A stretch of DNA of 51,259 nucleotides from assembly GCA_937136055.1 (NCBI GenBank), contig CAKZOD010000106.1, positions 1 through 51,259 of the forward strand, given 5' to 3'. The stretch is from an uncultured Oceanospirillaceae bacterium. Its GTDB lineage: Bacteria; Pseudomonadota; Gammaproteobacteria; Pseudomonadales; Balneatricaceae. The position numbers and the translations under genes were made by a program. Of this stretch, positions 8,568 through 17,637 are shown in pieces. The notes under the pieces were generated by a model. It made no database searches. It saw only the letters and a program-made list of their open reading frames with translations, and had not been told where the DNA came from. Position 1 is the stretch's first letter. Each line of letters opens with the position of its first letter.

Positions 8568-9491
8568 CTAGACAAATCGCTGTTTGAAGGCAGAAGGTGT
8601 GAGACCAATGATTTTGATAAATACTTTGCGAAAGCTATTTGCATCTTCATAGCCAACACTATGGGCAATTAGTTCAAAGCTTAGCGAAGACGCCTCCAGC
8701 AAATCACAAGCCTTTTGCACCCTTAAGCGTTGCATATAGTGGTTAGGTTTGAATCCTGTTGCCCGCTTAAATTGGCGTAATAATGTGCGTTCGCTCATAC
8801 AGGCTGTTTTAGCCATATTGGAGATAGTGATTGGGTGTTGGTAGTTTGCTTGTAAATAGTGCTGCAAAGTGACAATTGCTTTATTACCGTGGTTAAAAAC
8901 AGGGTTAAAACTACCATAATAGCGCTGTTCTCTTTTCCCTGTATCAACAATTAGATACTTGCCCAGTGCACGCATAATATGGGGCTTACTGAATTGAGCA
9001 ACGATTTCTAGCCCTAAATCAGTCCAAGACATAAGGCCTCCCGCTGTAATCAACTCTCCATCGTTTATGAGCAAATTATCAATTTCAAGTTTCACCTGTG
9101 GGTACTTTTCCTGAAAAGTCTGCGCAAGCTTCCAGTGTGTGGTGGCTGGGCGTTGGTTAAGTAACCCTGTCTCAGCAAGAATAAAAGTGCCTGCGCATGC
9201 AGAGCATATAACGGCACCTGATGCACGGGCTTGATGGATGAATTCAATCAATGCTTTATCGGGGGTAAGGTAGTAATTGCCTAGTATGCTGGGAGGGATA
9301 ATCAAAATTTCACATTGAGATGACTGCTGCTTGATATCTGTGATTGAGACCGTATCAATATTGAAAATTAAATCAAAGTCACTTTCGCTTATGATTTGAT
9401 TTGCGAGTATCAATAGCTCTTTTAAGCCCAGCACCGCACTTTGCATTGCATTAGGGAAATCGATAATAACAACCTGAATACTATCTTTCAT
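8568..9491 (-). CDS. GlxA-type AraC regulator with DJ-1/PfpI domain
   Basis: Residues 1-180 form a DJ-1/PfpI-like sensory domain, with the nucleophile-elbow-like segment CSACAGTFILAETGLL (family CxGxF/LLA pattern) and TTHW. Residues about 210-307 form the AraC DNA-binding domain with two helix-turn-helix units: ISNMAKTACMSERTLLRQFKRATG and FELIAHSVGYEDANSFRKVF. The length of 307 is a little short of the usual 315-330. It is divergent from an isochorismatase-fold hydrolase at 9632, a common pairing, so it probably controls that gene from the 140-base space between them. The ligand is unknown. Confidence 0.9.
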   Translation of the reverse strand: MKDSIQVVIIDFPNAMQSAVLGLKELLILANQIISESDFDLIFNIDTVSITDIKQQSSQCEILIIPPSILGNYYLTPDKALIEFIHQARASGAVICSACAGTFILAETGLLNQRPATTHWKLAQTFQEKYPQVKLEIDNLLINDGELITAGGLMSWTDLGLEIVAQFSKPHIMRALGKYLIVDTGKREQRYYGSFNPVFNHGNKAIVTLQHYLQANYQHPITISNMAKTACMSERTLLRQFKRATGFKPNHYMQRLRVQKACDLLEASSLSFELIAHSVGYEDANSFRKVFIKIIGLTPSAFKQRFV

Positions 9492-9631
9492 AAATTGACT
9501 CTTTATTTATGGTGTTTATCGTTTTGTCACTTTTAAACCGAATATTGTCAGTTACGCCGCAGGAAGTCGAGTAATTATAAATGCACAATAGTGTTTTTCA
9601 TTAGCGCAGCAAATAACACAGGATTGATAGA

Positions 9632-10195
9632 ATGACGACTGGATTACTTATTATTGACTTTCAAAACGATTATTACTCAAGCTTTGATGGAGCAAAAATG
9701 CCGTTATCAGGCACTGAGCTAGCATCGCAAAATGCAGCAAAGCTGATGGAAGTGTTTCGCGCAGCTAATAATCCTATCTTTCACGTGCGCCATGAGTTTG
9801 CGACTCAAGATGCCCCCTTTTTTGCACCGGATACAACCGGTAGTGAAATACATCATAGCGTTGCGCCAACAAGCAATGAGGTAGTGGTAGTGAAGAATCA
9901 AATCAATAGTTTTCGTGATACAAATCTTGCTGAACTGCTAGAAGCTAAAGGTGTTCAACGCTTAGTTATTGTCGGGGCTATGAGCCATATGTGTATTGAT
10001 GCCGGCGTACGCGCAGCCACTGATTTAGGGTTTGAATGCCTACTTGCTCACGATGCATGTGCAACATTAGATCTTGAGTTTAATGGCAAGGTAGTAACTG
10101 CTGAGCAGGTTCACAATGCTTTTATGGCAGCACTGAGTTTTGGCTATTGTAATGTCGATAGTACAGATAACTTGATTAACTTATTAACGGCATAA
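9632..10195 (+). CDS. Isochorismatase-fold cysteine hydrolase
   Basis: 187 residues with the complete catalytic triad of the family: Asp9 in LLIIDFQNDY, Lys88 in VVKNQINSF, and Cys121 in GAMSHMCIDAGVRAA. Members hydrolyse amides such as nicotinamide, or related imides. The exact substrate cannot be read from the sequence. ALSFGYCNV near the C-terminus is typical of the subgroup that pairs with GlxA-like AraC regulators. It is cytoplasmic and monocistronic, and divergent from the regulator at 8568-9491. GATTGATAG upstream gives only a weak ribosome-binding site. Confidence 0.88.
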   Translation: MTTGLLIIDFQNDYYSSFDGAKMPLSGTELASQNAAKLMEVFRAANNPIFHVRHEFATQDAPFFAPDTTGSEIHHSVAPTSNEVVVVKNQINSFRDTNLAELLEAKGVQRLVIVGAMSHMCIDAGVRAATDLGFECLLAHDACATLDLEFNGKVVTAEQVHNAFMAALSFGYCNVDSTDNLINLLTA

Positions 10196-10254
10196 TTGTT
10201 CAAAAAGAATACTTATAAAGGAAAATCAAAGTAGCTTAGCAGCCTGCTGTTAAG

Positions 10255-10872
10255 CTATTTCAAGTAACGTGCTAGAAAAATCTCAATAGTATTTTCAATG
10301 AGTTGTAATTGTTGGTCTCGCGTAAGTAGCTCTCCATATCCCATCATTTGTGGCCAGAATGCGCTGCCTTTTATTAAGCTGTGTAGTTGCACTAAAACAG
10401 TATCAATTTGACTGGTTTCAATTGTCAGTTTGCCATCTAAAATCGCGGCGTTAATCCAGCGCTTAAGCGCACTGTCCTGGGCATTAAATTTTGCTACCGC
10501 TTCTTTGAGCGCATCTTGGTGGTAAAAGAAATGACTGAAAGCCATTCTCGACATATCGATGTACTGTTGAGAGCTCATCAGTTGAACTTGCGCATCAAGT
10601 AAGGCAGTGAGCTGCACAGTCAAAGATTGATCGGCGCAATAGTGAATATCAATATCAACCATGGATTGCTTCCATAGTTTATTGATCAAAAACATCACTA
10701 GAATCTCTTTACTCTCAAAATGGTTGTAGACAGTACGTTTGGATACATTGGCTAATAATGCAATATTATCCATGCTAGTTCCTTTGATACCATCTTCTGT
10801 GAACGCTTGAAGCGCGGCATCAATAATTGCTTCTCGCTTTAACTCACTGCGTGTTCTTTTTGGTGCTGTCAT
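10255..10872 (-). CDS. TetR/AcrR family regulator
   Basis: From ATG at 10872 (MTAPKRTRSE) the protein has 205 residues. The N-terminal HTH is classical: REAIIDAALQAFTEDGIKGTSMDNIALLANVSKRTVYNHFESKE at about residues 12-56. The C-terminal domain resembles AefR-like ligand domains. A frame extension 17 codons upstream exists, but GAGATAT precedes the 10872 ATG and the family usually begins a few residues before the R-R/K segment. It is divergent from the MBL-fold gene at 11115 and probably represses it and itself through the inverted repeat at 11053-11085. Confidence 0.88.
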   Translation of the reverse strand: MTAPKRTRSELKREAIIDAALQAFTEDGIKGTSMDNIALLANVSKRTVYNHFESKEILVMFLINKLWKQSMVDIDIHYCADQSLTVQLTALLDAQVQLMSSQQYIDMSRMAFSHFFYHQDALKEAVAKFNAQDSALKRWINAAILDGKLTIETSQIDTVLVQLHSLIKGSAFWPQMMGYGELLTRDQQLQLIENTIEIFLARYLK

Positions 10873-11052
10873 TCGATATCTCTGTAGTGTCAGAGGTGTT
10901 GTTTGTTCCACCCTTATGATCAAATTTTATCATTGAATGGGTTGGGAGCTAAACGCTTAATATACCTTATTAATCCGTGCCGACTTATTGCGTTGATACC
11001 CGAGATAGGACTAAGGAGGGGCTGTACCCGTAAAAAGTATAATTACACTTGT

Positions 11053-11085
11053 TAGTTTACTTTTTGTTTTCTGATAAGTAAACTA
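11053..11085. promoter_or_regulatory. Inverted repeat, candidate TetR operator
   Basis: TAGTTTACTT (11053-11062) and its exact complement AAGTAAACTA (11076-11085) are separated by 13 bases. It lies in the divergent promoter region, 30 bases before the MBL-fold gene start. The size and symmetry fit a TetR-family operator; assignment to the adjacent TetR is inferred from position. Confidence 0.55.
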
Positions 11086-11114
11086 GCCGGTATACTTGTT
11101 AAGGTGGATGGAAA

Positions 11115-12200
11115 ATGATCAAAGTAATATTAATTGTAGTGTCAATAATCGTAATTACAGCTCTGTTTTTTGTTTTTACTACGAATATTGCCAGCGTTTC
11201 ACAGGCTCTTCCTGATGATAGGCTTAAAAAAGGTAAGTTCTTAAACAGCGAAATCGAATACAAGATCAGCGCTGGGAAAATTTATAAGATGATGGTTGCC
11301 TATTTCAAAGATAAGCGAAAAGAAGCCGTGCCCAGTAAAGTGATCCCAGTAGAACCGGTATCACAAGAGCAATTGGCGCAACTAGAAGGGGATTTGTTAT
11401 ATCGCTTAGGCCACTCGACAATCTTTATGCGCTTGGAAGGTGAGTACTTGCTCATAGATCCCGTATTCAGTGATAGAGCATCTCCGGTTCAGTGGGCTGG
11501 GCCAAAACGCTTTCATCCAAGCCCTATTGCGATTGATAAATTACCGCCAATACGTGCCGTTATGATTAGCCATGATCACTACGATCATTTAGATATTTCG
11601 GCGATAAAGCAACTTAATGAAAAAGTTGAACACTTTATTGTGCCATTAAATGTTGGCAAACGTATCATCGATTGGGGAGTGTCAAAATCAAAAATTGTTG
11701 AACTTGACTGGTCTCAAGAGATTAATATTGGCACGATTCGATTAACAGCGACCCCCGCACAACATTTCTCGGGACGCTCAATGTTAGATAGTGACAAAAC
11801 CTTGTGGGCAAGTTGGGTTATTCAAACAGATAAAACTCGCCTATTTTTCAGTGGTGATAGCGGCTATTTTAGTGGCTTTAAAGAGATCGGTGAGCGCTAC
11901 GGCCCATTTGATATCGCAATGGTAGAAACGGGAGCTTACAATGAGTTGTGGAGTGATATTCACATGATGCCCGCAGAGAGTTTGCAAGCGCATATTGACC
12001 TGAATGCACAGTGGATGATGCCAATCCACAACGGCACTTTTGATTTAGCATTGCACGATTGGTACACCCCATTTGATGAAATAAGTGCACTGGCAGATCA
12101 AGCTAAAGTAAAATTGTTAACGCCGCAATTTGGTGAGGCTGTAACTCTTGATAATATTCATCAGACACAAAAATGGTGGAAAGCTCTTCGTCCTCAATAA
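11115..12200 (+). CDS. MBL-fold metal-dependent hydrolase, membrane-anchored (NAPE-PLD/RomA-like)
   Basis: 361 residues. Residues 3-22 form a single N-terminal membrane anchor or uncleaved signal (VILIVVSIIVITALFFVF). The metallo-beta-lactamase signature HDHYDHLD occupies residues 153-160, with His153, His155, Asp157 and His158 as metal ligands. FSGDSGYF supplies the bridging Asp, PAQHFSG and MPIHNGTF further histidines. HSTIFMRLEGEYLLIDPVF is characteristic of the COG2220 branch that includes N-acyl-phosphatidylethanolamine phospholipase D. The substrate may be a lipid but is not determined. GGTGGA lies upstream of the ATG. It is likely controlled by the divergent TetR. Convergent with the diguanylate cyclase, with only 12 bases between the two stops. 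Confidence 0.87.
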   Translation: MIKVILIVVSIIVITALFFVFTTNIASVSQALPDDRLKKGKFLNSEIEYKISAGKIYKMMVAYFKDKRKEAVPSKVIPVEPVSQEQLAQLEGDLLYRLGHSTIFMRLEGEYLLIDPVFSDRASPVQWAGPKRFHPSPIAIDKLPPIRAVMISHDHYDHLDISAIKQLNEKVEHFIVPLNVGKRIIDWGVSKSKIVELDWSQEINIGTIRLTATPAQHFSGRSMLDSDKTLWASWVIQTDKTRLFFSGDSGYFSGFKEIGERYGPFDIAMVETGAYNELWSDIHMMPAESLQAHIDLNAQWMMPIHNGTFDLALHDWYTPFDEISALADQAKVKLLTPQFGEAVTLDNIHQTQKWWKALRPQ

Positions 12201-12212
12201 GTAGGATAGTAC

Positions 12213-13850
12213 CTATTTACAAAGTTTCTCTTGTTCTAAAATATCATCCAGAGGTGCGAGAACACAGCAGTTTCTACCTTGCTTTTTAGCTTGATACATA
12301 GCGTAGTCTGCTTTTTTGTATAGCTGGTCGAAATCATCTTCATCCACAGAAAGCTCAGCAATGCCGATAGATACCGAGAGTGTGGGGAGCTCTGGAGAGA
12401 GTTTTGCTGAGCGTATATTGATCTGCTGGCGAATCCATTCGGATTTGATAAAACCATTATCGCGATCAGTATTGGCAAGAATAATCAAAAACTCCTCGCC
12501 GCCATAGCGGCAAACTAAATCATCAGATCGACACTCACTGCGCATCACTTCTGCTATGAGCTTAAGGGCTTCATCACCGGTTCCATGGCCGTATTGATCG
12601 TTTACGCGTTTGAAGTTATCGGCGTCAATCATTAGCAGAACAAGTGGCTTGTTGCGCTTTTGGCTTAAGATTCTCTCGATTTCTTGCTCAAAATAACGGC
12701 GATTATATAGTCCTGTTAATACATCGTATGACGCTTGATGTTGTAGCTCATTCTTTAAATTTGTGATTTCAGAGACTTTTTCATTTAGCACTTTGTTTGC
12801 TGTTAATAGATTGTTTTCTAGCTCTTTTTGTTCTGTTATATCCGTAGAAATCCCGATGAATCTGTCTATTTGGCCATCTTCGTTGATCAGCGGAATTTTC
12901 ACTGTCCAATAATATAAAACACAATCCGGCAGCTGGAAAGTTTCAATACATGTCAGTCTTTTGCCCCCAGTGAAAACTTGGCGATCAGTACGTGAGAATT
13001 CTTCTCCCTGCACATCACCGAGTAATTCTTCATTGTTTTTACCAATGATTTGGTCGCTCTCTAATTGGAAAAGCTCTTGTGTGCGTTTATTAATATAGGT
13101 AAAGCGGCATTCTCTATCTTTAATGAAAATATAGGCGCCAGCATTATCCAAAATCGTTGATAGCTCTTGTTCATTATCAAAATTTTTCTTTTGCAGGTTC
13201 TTCTGTTCTGTGATGTCTATTGATATACCAAATAAACCATTCACATTACCTTGATCATCAAATAATGGCTTTTTGACAGAGAGGTAGTAACGATATTCAT
13301 CTAAATGCGGGATGTAATTACGTTCTTCATGCTTCGTTATTTTGCCATGTTCTATAATAGGGCTATCATGCTCTAAACGTAATTTTTTACCGGTTTCTTC
13401 ACCAAAAAAATCACAGTCAGTTTTGCCGATAATTTCGCTCGCAGGCTTTTTAAAGAGCTCGCACACTAACTGATTTGCATAGGTATATTTGTAATCTTTA
13501 TCTTTACAAAAAACGTAAGCCCCTAAATTATCTAGCAAACTGTAAAAGAAGTCGGCATTTGCCATTGGCTTTTTTTGAGGTTCTAGATGGGCGGCTAGTA
13601 GTTGCTCCCCATCCATTTCTAAAGTAGAAAAATGAAGTTTTAAATTAAGGCCGTTATAACAAAGTTCTGCAAAATCTTGAACTTTAGATTGTGTAAAAGC
13701 AGGAACAAAAATTTCTTTCCAATCTTTGTTGAGTATTTTTTCAGCATTGAGCTTTAGAAGTTTGCAAGCACTTGGATTGATATTTACTTGACGAAAATCG
13801 CTTGCGTGAACGATTAGGTAAGCCTGTTTTAATTGATTTATGATGTTCAT
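12213..13850 (-). CDS. Diguanylate cyclase with PAS sensory domains
   Basis: Makes cyclic di-GMP from GTP. The 545-residue protein has a degenerate N-terminal PAS (about 5-90) and two clear PAS/PAC units (about 100-218 and 228-345), each closing with GISxDITEQK. A short coiled coil (350-375) leads to the GGDEF domain. The active site is GGEEF at 450-454, and an intact inhibitory I-site RSDD sits at 441-444, five residues upstream, so product feedback is expected. No membrane segment is present: the sensor is cytoplasmic, and the PAS ligand cannot be read. Monocistronic; nothing in the neighbourhood indicates the target pathway. Confidence 0.93.
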   Translation of the reverse strand: MNIINQLKQAYLIVHASDFRQVNINPSACKLLKLNAEKILNKDWKEIFVPAFTQSKVQDFAELCYNGLNLKLHFSTLEMDGEQLLAAHLEPQKKPMANADFFYSLLDNLGAYVFCKDKDYKYTYANQLVCELFKKPASEIIGKTDCDFFGEETGKKLRLEHDSPIIEHGKITKHEERNYIPHLDEYRYYLSVKKPLFDDQGNVNGLFGISIDITEQKNLQKKNFDNEQELSTILDNAGAYIFIKDRECRFTYINKRTQELFQLESDQIIGKNNEELLGDVQGEEFSRTDRQVFTGGKRLTCIETFQLPDCVLYYWTVKIPLINEDGQIDRFIGISTDITEQKELENNLLTANKVLNEKVSEITNLKNELQHQASYDVLTGLYNRRYFEQEIERILSQKRNKPLVLLMIDADNFKRVNDQYGHGTGDEALKLIAEVMRSECRSDDLVCRYGGEEFLIILANTDRDNGFIKSEWIRQQINIRSAKLSPELPTLSVSIGIAELSVDEDDFDQLYKKADYAMYQAKKQGRNCCVLAPLDDILEQEKLCK

Positions 13851-14177
13851 ATGGCTTTTCCTTACATCTGTCGGTTCTTATTATTTTAGTCTATTAATTC
13901 ATCCATTGAGTTTGAGAAGCTTCCTTGTAAATTTGAGCTTAAGCTATAAGTTTTAATTTGTTCATTAAATTTGAATAGAAAACATTGGAGTCTTTTCATT
14001 CTATGTTGTGGATCAATTGTTGAAGCTCTCTAAAGCTATTTAATCTGCGTTAATGTTTATTGAAGGATTGTAATGGTTATTTTAGCCGCTAATTGTGCCT
14101 TTGGCTTGTGAGGTAATAGCACTATATTATTTTTAATCGGTGTAGATTACTAATAATAAACTGAATTCTAACTAAAT
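13851..14177. other. Intergenic region, no gene seen
   Basis: AT-rich spacer upstream of the diguanylate cyclase and downstream of the LysR gene. No plausible reading frame, RNA or repeat is visible apart from the hairpin starting at 14178. It should contain the diguanylate cyclase promoter. Confidence 0.6.
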
Positions 14178-14217
14178 ATTGAGAGATAATCGAGATTAAG
14201 GAAGGTTATCTCTCAAT
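14178..14217 (-). terminator. Hairpin overlapping the lysR stop codon
   Basis: ATTGAGAGATAA (14178-14189) and its exact complement at 14206-14217 form a 12-bp stem with a 16-base loop. The right arm contains the last codons and stop of the LysR gene. The following minus-strand sequence ATATTTAG is a poor U-tract. Confidence 0.55.
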
Positions 14218-15150
14218 TACTTTGATTGATTGCGAGGCAAAAAATTCATCAACTTCCTGTTGATACTGAGCAATAGTCGAACGTAACCAATCCAGAAATG
14301 CGCGTTCTGCAACGTTCGATTGAGTTTGTTTGGATGTGAGTATGCAATAAGCATCATCGCTTTGCAGGCCGATTTTAAAAGGGGTAATTAATTTCCCTTT
14401 TTGGATAGAGCTAAGCGCTAAAAAGCTATCGCCTATGGCAACCCCACCACTTGAAAGCGCTGCGTATAAACATAATGTTGTTTCATTAAAGACTGTTTTT
14501 GCCGCTGGGCTAGGAGGCTCTATTTGACCTGAATATGCAAACCAATCTTGCCAAGGTTGATAGTTTCTATCAATCAGAAGGTGAGCATTTTCAAGGTTTT
14601 GTGTGGATAAATGCTGTGCAGCGTAGCCGGCTGTACACAGCGGTATATCAATCCAGTGGCATAACACTTCACGATCAAAGAACTCAATATCATGATTGTT
14701 TTTAGTATCGTAAAAAATACGTAAACTAAAATCCTCTTCTAAATGTAATTGGTGGTTTTGATCAGCAATGATCTCAACGGATATACCAGGGTGCTCTAAT
14801 AAAAACTCACCGATACGCTGGGCAAGCCAAGATGAAGCGAAGTCACGTTCAACCAGTATTTTCACGGTTTTGCTTTGTGAGCTAGCCGTTGCTATTCGCT
14901 CAGTTGTTACTGCAATCAAATCAAATGCTTGGCTGAGCCCTTTATATAATTCTTTACCGGTACGGGTAAGCGTAATTTTATGTTTAGAGCGATCGAGTAA
15001 TTGGCTGTTCAAACTCTCTTCTAAGAGTCTAATTTGCTTACTAATAGCAGGGCGAGTAACGATCAATTCTTGAGCGGCTTTAGTAAAGCTGGCGTGGCGT
15101 GCCACGGCTTCAAAGGCTCTTAGTGCGGTCAAAGATTGGCGTTTTCTCAT
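14206..15150 (-). CDS. LysR-type regulator (GcvA-like)
   Basis: 314 residues. The N-terminal winged HTH covers residues 5-64 (SLTALRAFEAVARHASFTKAAQEL, VTRPAISKQIRLLE), followed by a substrate-binding effector domain from about 90. The opening resembles GcvA and the choline/betaine-linked LysR group. The gene is divergent from the cupin-GMC-ABC-deacetylase operon, so it is the likely activator of that operon, with sites in the 132-base space between them. The effector is probably the imported compound or a product; this is inference from position. Confidence 0.9.
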   Translation of the reverse strand: MRKRQSLTALRAFEAVARHASFTKAAQELIVTRPAISKQIRLLEESLNSQLLDRSKHKITLTRTGKELYKGLSQAFDLIAVTTERIATASSQSKTVKILVERDFASSWLAQRIGEFLLEHPGISVEIIADQNHQLHLEEDFSLRIFYDTKNNHDIEFFDREVLCHWIDIPLCTAGYAAQHLSTQNLENAHLLIDRNYQPWQDWFAYSGQIEPPSPAAKTVFNETTLCLYAALSSGGVAIGDSFLALSSIQKGKLITPFKIGLQSDDAYCILTSKQTQSNVAERAFLDWLRSTIAQYQQEVDEFFASQSIKVIER

Positions 15151-15157
15151 GGCAAAC

Positions 15158-15241
15158 TTTCCTTAATACTATTTGTTTCATGGTAACTTCAAGTTACCTT
15201 TTTGGATTATTTTTCGTTTCCTTAATAGGCTTTTTTAAGGA
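15158..15241. promoter_or_regulatory. Divergent promoter region with repeats (LysR target candidate)
   Basis: TTTCCTTAATA occurs twice as a direct repeat (15158-15168 and 15217-15227). GGTAACT/AGTTACC (15182-15188 and 15192-15198) form a tight palindrome with a 3-base centre. TCCTTAA (15219-15225) pairs with TTAAGGA (15235-15241). This density of symmetry between a lysR gene and its divergent operon suggests regulator binding sites; individual roles are unassigned. Confidence 0.45.
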
Positions 15242-15282
15242 TAAGATGAAACTAATAGTAACCCTGAAAGGATAATTTATAA

Positions 15283-15642
15283 ATGACAAACCCGATTAAA
15301 TTCTCAGCAACCGGTCCTGAAGATTGGATGCAAAGCGCCAATGTTGCTTTACCGACAGCGAAACTTATTGAAGGTCAGCCGCAAGGCGCAGAGCACCTTT
15401 ATTTTGAGCGTGAAGCACACAAAATCAAGTCAGGAATTTGGCGCTCAACGCCTTATACCGAGTGGTATGACGAGTACCCTTGTGATGAATTTATGTATGT
15501 ACTTGAAGGGAGCGTTACTTTAGAAAACGATAGCTTCAGTGAAACCTATAAGAAAGGTGACGCTTTCTTGTTGCCTAAAGGATTCAAGGGCTACTGGAAG
15601 CAAACTGAAGAGATGCTCAAATTCTACGTATTAGTGGGTTAA
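15283..15642 (+). CDS. Small cupin protein (COG3450/DUF861-like)
   Basis: A 119-residue single-domain cupin. The core reads YDEYPCDEFMYVLEGSVTLENDS (motif 1 region) and YKKGDAFLLPKGFKGYWK (motif 2). This matches the COG3450 group, which often accompanies oxidoreductases in amine or amino-acid catabolism and whose reaction is mostly unknown. It has no signal peptide. It is the first gene of the operon; AAAGGA lies ten bases before the ATG. GMC oxidoreductase follows after 63 bases. A role as sensor, isomerase or lyase in the pathway is possible but not shown. Confidence 0.82.
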   Translation: MTNPIKFSATGPEDWMQSANVALPTAKLIEGQPQGAEHLYFEREAHKIKSGIWRSTPYTEWYDEYPCDEFMYVLEGSVTLENDSFSETYKKGDAFLLPKGFKGYWKQTEEMLKFYVLVG

Positions 15643-15705
15643 AGGTATCAGTGGCAGGCTATAGCTCTGAGTGAAGGAATTTGAATGCTATGACGTGGTG
15701 TAAAA

Positions 15706-17499
15706 ATGCAAGTAGATGAAGCTATCGATGAAAATGATGCGCTAGATATTGGTAGCTTTGACTACATTATTATTGGTGCTGGCTCAGCAGGTTGTGTGTT
15801 AGCCAATCGTTTAGGCGAAGATAGCAATGTAAAAATATTGTTATTAGAAGCCGGTGGTAGTGATGAATCAATCTTCATAAAGATGCCAACAGCACTTTCA
15901 ATCCCAATGAATACAAAGCGTTTCAACTGGGGAATGTCAACTGAAGCGGAGCCTAATCTAGATGGTCGTGTGATGAACTTGCCACGGGGTAAAGGCCTTG
16001 GCGGTTCATCCTCAATCAATGGCATGTGTTACGTGCGTGGTAACCCCATGGATTACGAATTATGGAGTGCATTAGGTGCAACAGGATGGCACTGGGCAAA
16101 CGTACTTCCTTATTTTATGAAGGCAGAAAAGGTAAAAAGTGCGAGTAAGCAAGAATCGGTAAACGAGCAAGAAACGGATTATAGAGGACGTTCTGGGCCT
16201 TTAAACGTTACTCGTGGCAAAGAAAAAAATCCCCTCTATCATGCTTTTATTAACGCGGGGGGACAGGCTGGTTATTCATTGACGGATAATATGAATAGGT
16301 TGCAGCATGAAGGTTTTGGGCCGATGGAAATGACCGTTGGTGCCGGGGAGCGCTGTAGTGCAGCAGTTGGCTACCTCAAACCAGCTCTTAAGCGGGGCAA
16401 TATTACTCTACTGAAACAGGCAATGGTCGAAAGAATTGTTTTTGAAGGTCAGCGTGCTGTGGGTGTCTTGTTTGAAAGAAATGGTCAAAAACAAAAAGCT
16501 TGTACGACAGGTGAGATAATACTGAGTGCAGGTTCTATCATGTCGCCTACTATTTTAAAACGCTCAGGAGTAGGTCCCAAAAAAGAGTTGCTAGAGCACG
16601 CTATCCCAATCATCAAAGATATCCCTCAAGTAGGGGAGAATTTGATGGATCATCTAGAAATATACCTACAACAAAGTTGCTCCCAACCATTGTCACTTTA
16701 CTCTGTGATGAACCCTTTGGGCAAAGCTGTAATTGGTGCGCGTTGGTTGTTTAATCGCAGTGGATTAGGGGCGACAAATCACTTTGAAAGCGGTGCTCAT
16801 ATTCGCTCACGTGCCGGGGTTGTTTACCCTGATATTCAATTTCACTTTTTGCCATTAGCCATCTCTTATGACGGAAAAAGCTTAGCGAATGGTCATGGTT
16901 TTCAAGTGCATGTTGGCACCAAACGCTCTAAAAGCCGTGGCTGGGTTAGGCTTGCCGATAAAGATCCGACCAGTTTACCAAAAGTGTGTTTTAACTATAT
17001 GAGTGACCCTCAAGACTGGGTTGATATGCGCGCATGTATTCGTTTAACCCGTGAGATATTTGCACAAGCAGCTTTTGATCCCTTTCGTGCACAAGAGCTA
17101 GCGCCGGGCGCTGAATACCAAAGTGATGAACAACTAGATGCGTTTATCAAAGAGAAAGTTGAGAGTGCTTACCACCCTTGTGGTACCTGTCGAATGGGCA
17201 GCGATGATCAAGCTGTGGTTGATCCGCTATGCAAAGTTAAAGGATTAACGGGATTGCGAGTTGTGGATGCATCGATTATGCCCCAAGCCACGGCGGGAGA
17301 CCTTAATGGCCCGACCATCATGCTTGCAGAAAGAGCAGCAGACTTAATTCGCGGACGCCAGTTAGAGAGTATCGATGATGCTCCCTTGCTCGCCGATGAA
17401 AACTGGGCGGATAAACAGCGTTCGAGTGCGATTAAAAAAGATTATGCCAAGGATAGAGCCAGCTTAAAGCAGGCGCTACTTAAGGGTGCTGTTAGTTAA
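15706..17499 (+). CDS. GMC oxidoreductase (choline dehydrogenase-like)
   Basis: An FAD-dependent alcohol dehydrogenase or oxidase. The dinucleotide-binding motif GAGSAGCVLANRL is near residue 25, and the GMC signature GKGLGGSSSINGMCYVRGNP near residue 98. The C-terminal catalytic segment has His490 in YHPCGTCRMG and the Asn of LNGPTIMLAERAADLI. At 597 residues it exceeds BetA (about 555), with about 25 extra residues before the FAD motif and a charged tail of about 45 residues. In context it probably oxidises a hydroxyl group of the imported compound. Choline itself is possible, but no betaine-aldehyde dehydrogenase is in this operon. Electron acceptor unknown. Confidence 0.9.
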   Translation: MQVDEAIDENDALDIGSFDYIIIGAGSAGCVLANRLGEDSNVKILLLEAGGSDESIFIKMPTALSIPMNTKRFNWGMSTEAEPNLDGRVMNLPRGKGLGGSSSINGMCYVRGNPMDYELWSALGATGWHWANVLPYFMKAEKVKSASKQESVNEQETDYRGRSGPLNVTRGKEKNPLYHAFINAGGQAGYSLTDNMNRLQHEGFGPMEMTVGAGERCSAAVGYLKPALKRGNITLLKQAMVERIVFEGQRAVGVLFERNGQKQKACTTGEIILSAGSIMSPTILKRSGVGPKKELLEHAIPIIKDIPQVGENLMDHLEIYLQQSCSQPLSLYSVMNPLGKAVIGARWLFNRSGLGATNHFESGAHIRSRAGVVYPDIQFHFLPLAISYDGKSLANGHGFQVHVGTKRSKSRGWVRLADKDPTSLPKVCFNYMSDPQDWVDMRACIRLTREIFAQAAFDPFRAQELAPGAEYQSDEQLDAFIKEKVESAYHPCGTCRMGSDDQAVVDPLCKVKGLTGLRVVDASIMPQATAGDLNGPTIMLAERAADLIRGRQLESIDDAPLLADENWADKQRSSAIKKDYAKDRASLKQALLKGAVS

Positions 17500-17637
17500 C
17501 GGATGGCTCTCTAAGTAGCGCAGCGTTTACAGAGTGAAATCTCAATTGCTAGTCAGGAAGAGTGGTGGCGCTTACGAAATTTTTACCCCGAGTGATGCAT
17601 ACATGATTCGGGCAATAACAATAAAAGGAGTAGTACA

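Noticed and set aside
8402..8668. 88-codon minus-strand frame overlapping the end of the AraC-type regulator
   Set aside because: It overlaps the AraC gene by 101 bases in another frame and has no family-like features.
15706..17499. Naming the GMC gene betA (choline dehydrogenase)
   Set aside because: The protein has N- and C-terminal extensions, no betB or betI is in the operon, and GMC specificity cannot be read from motifs.
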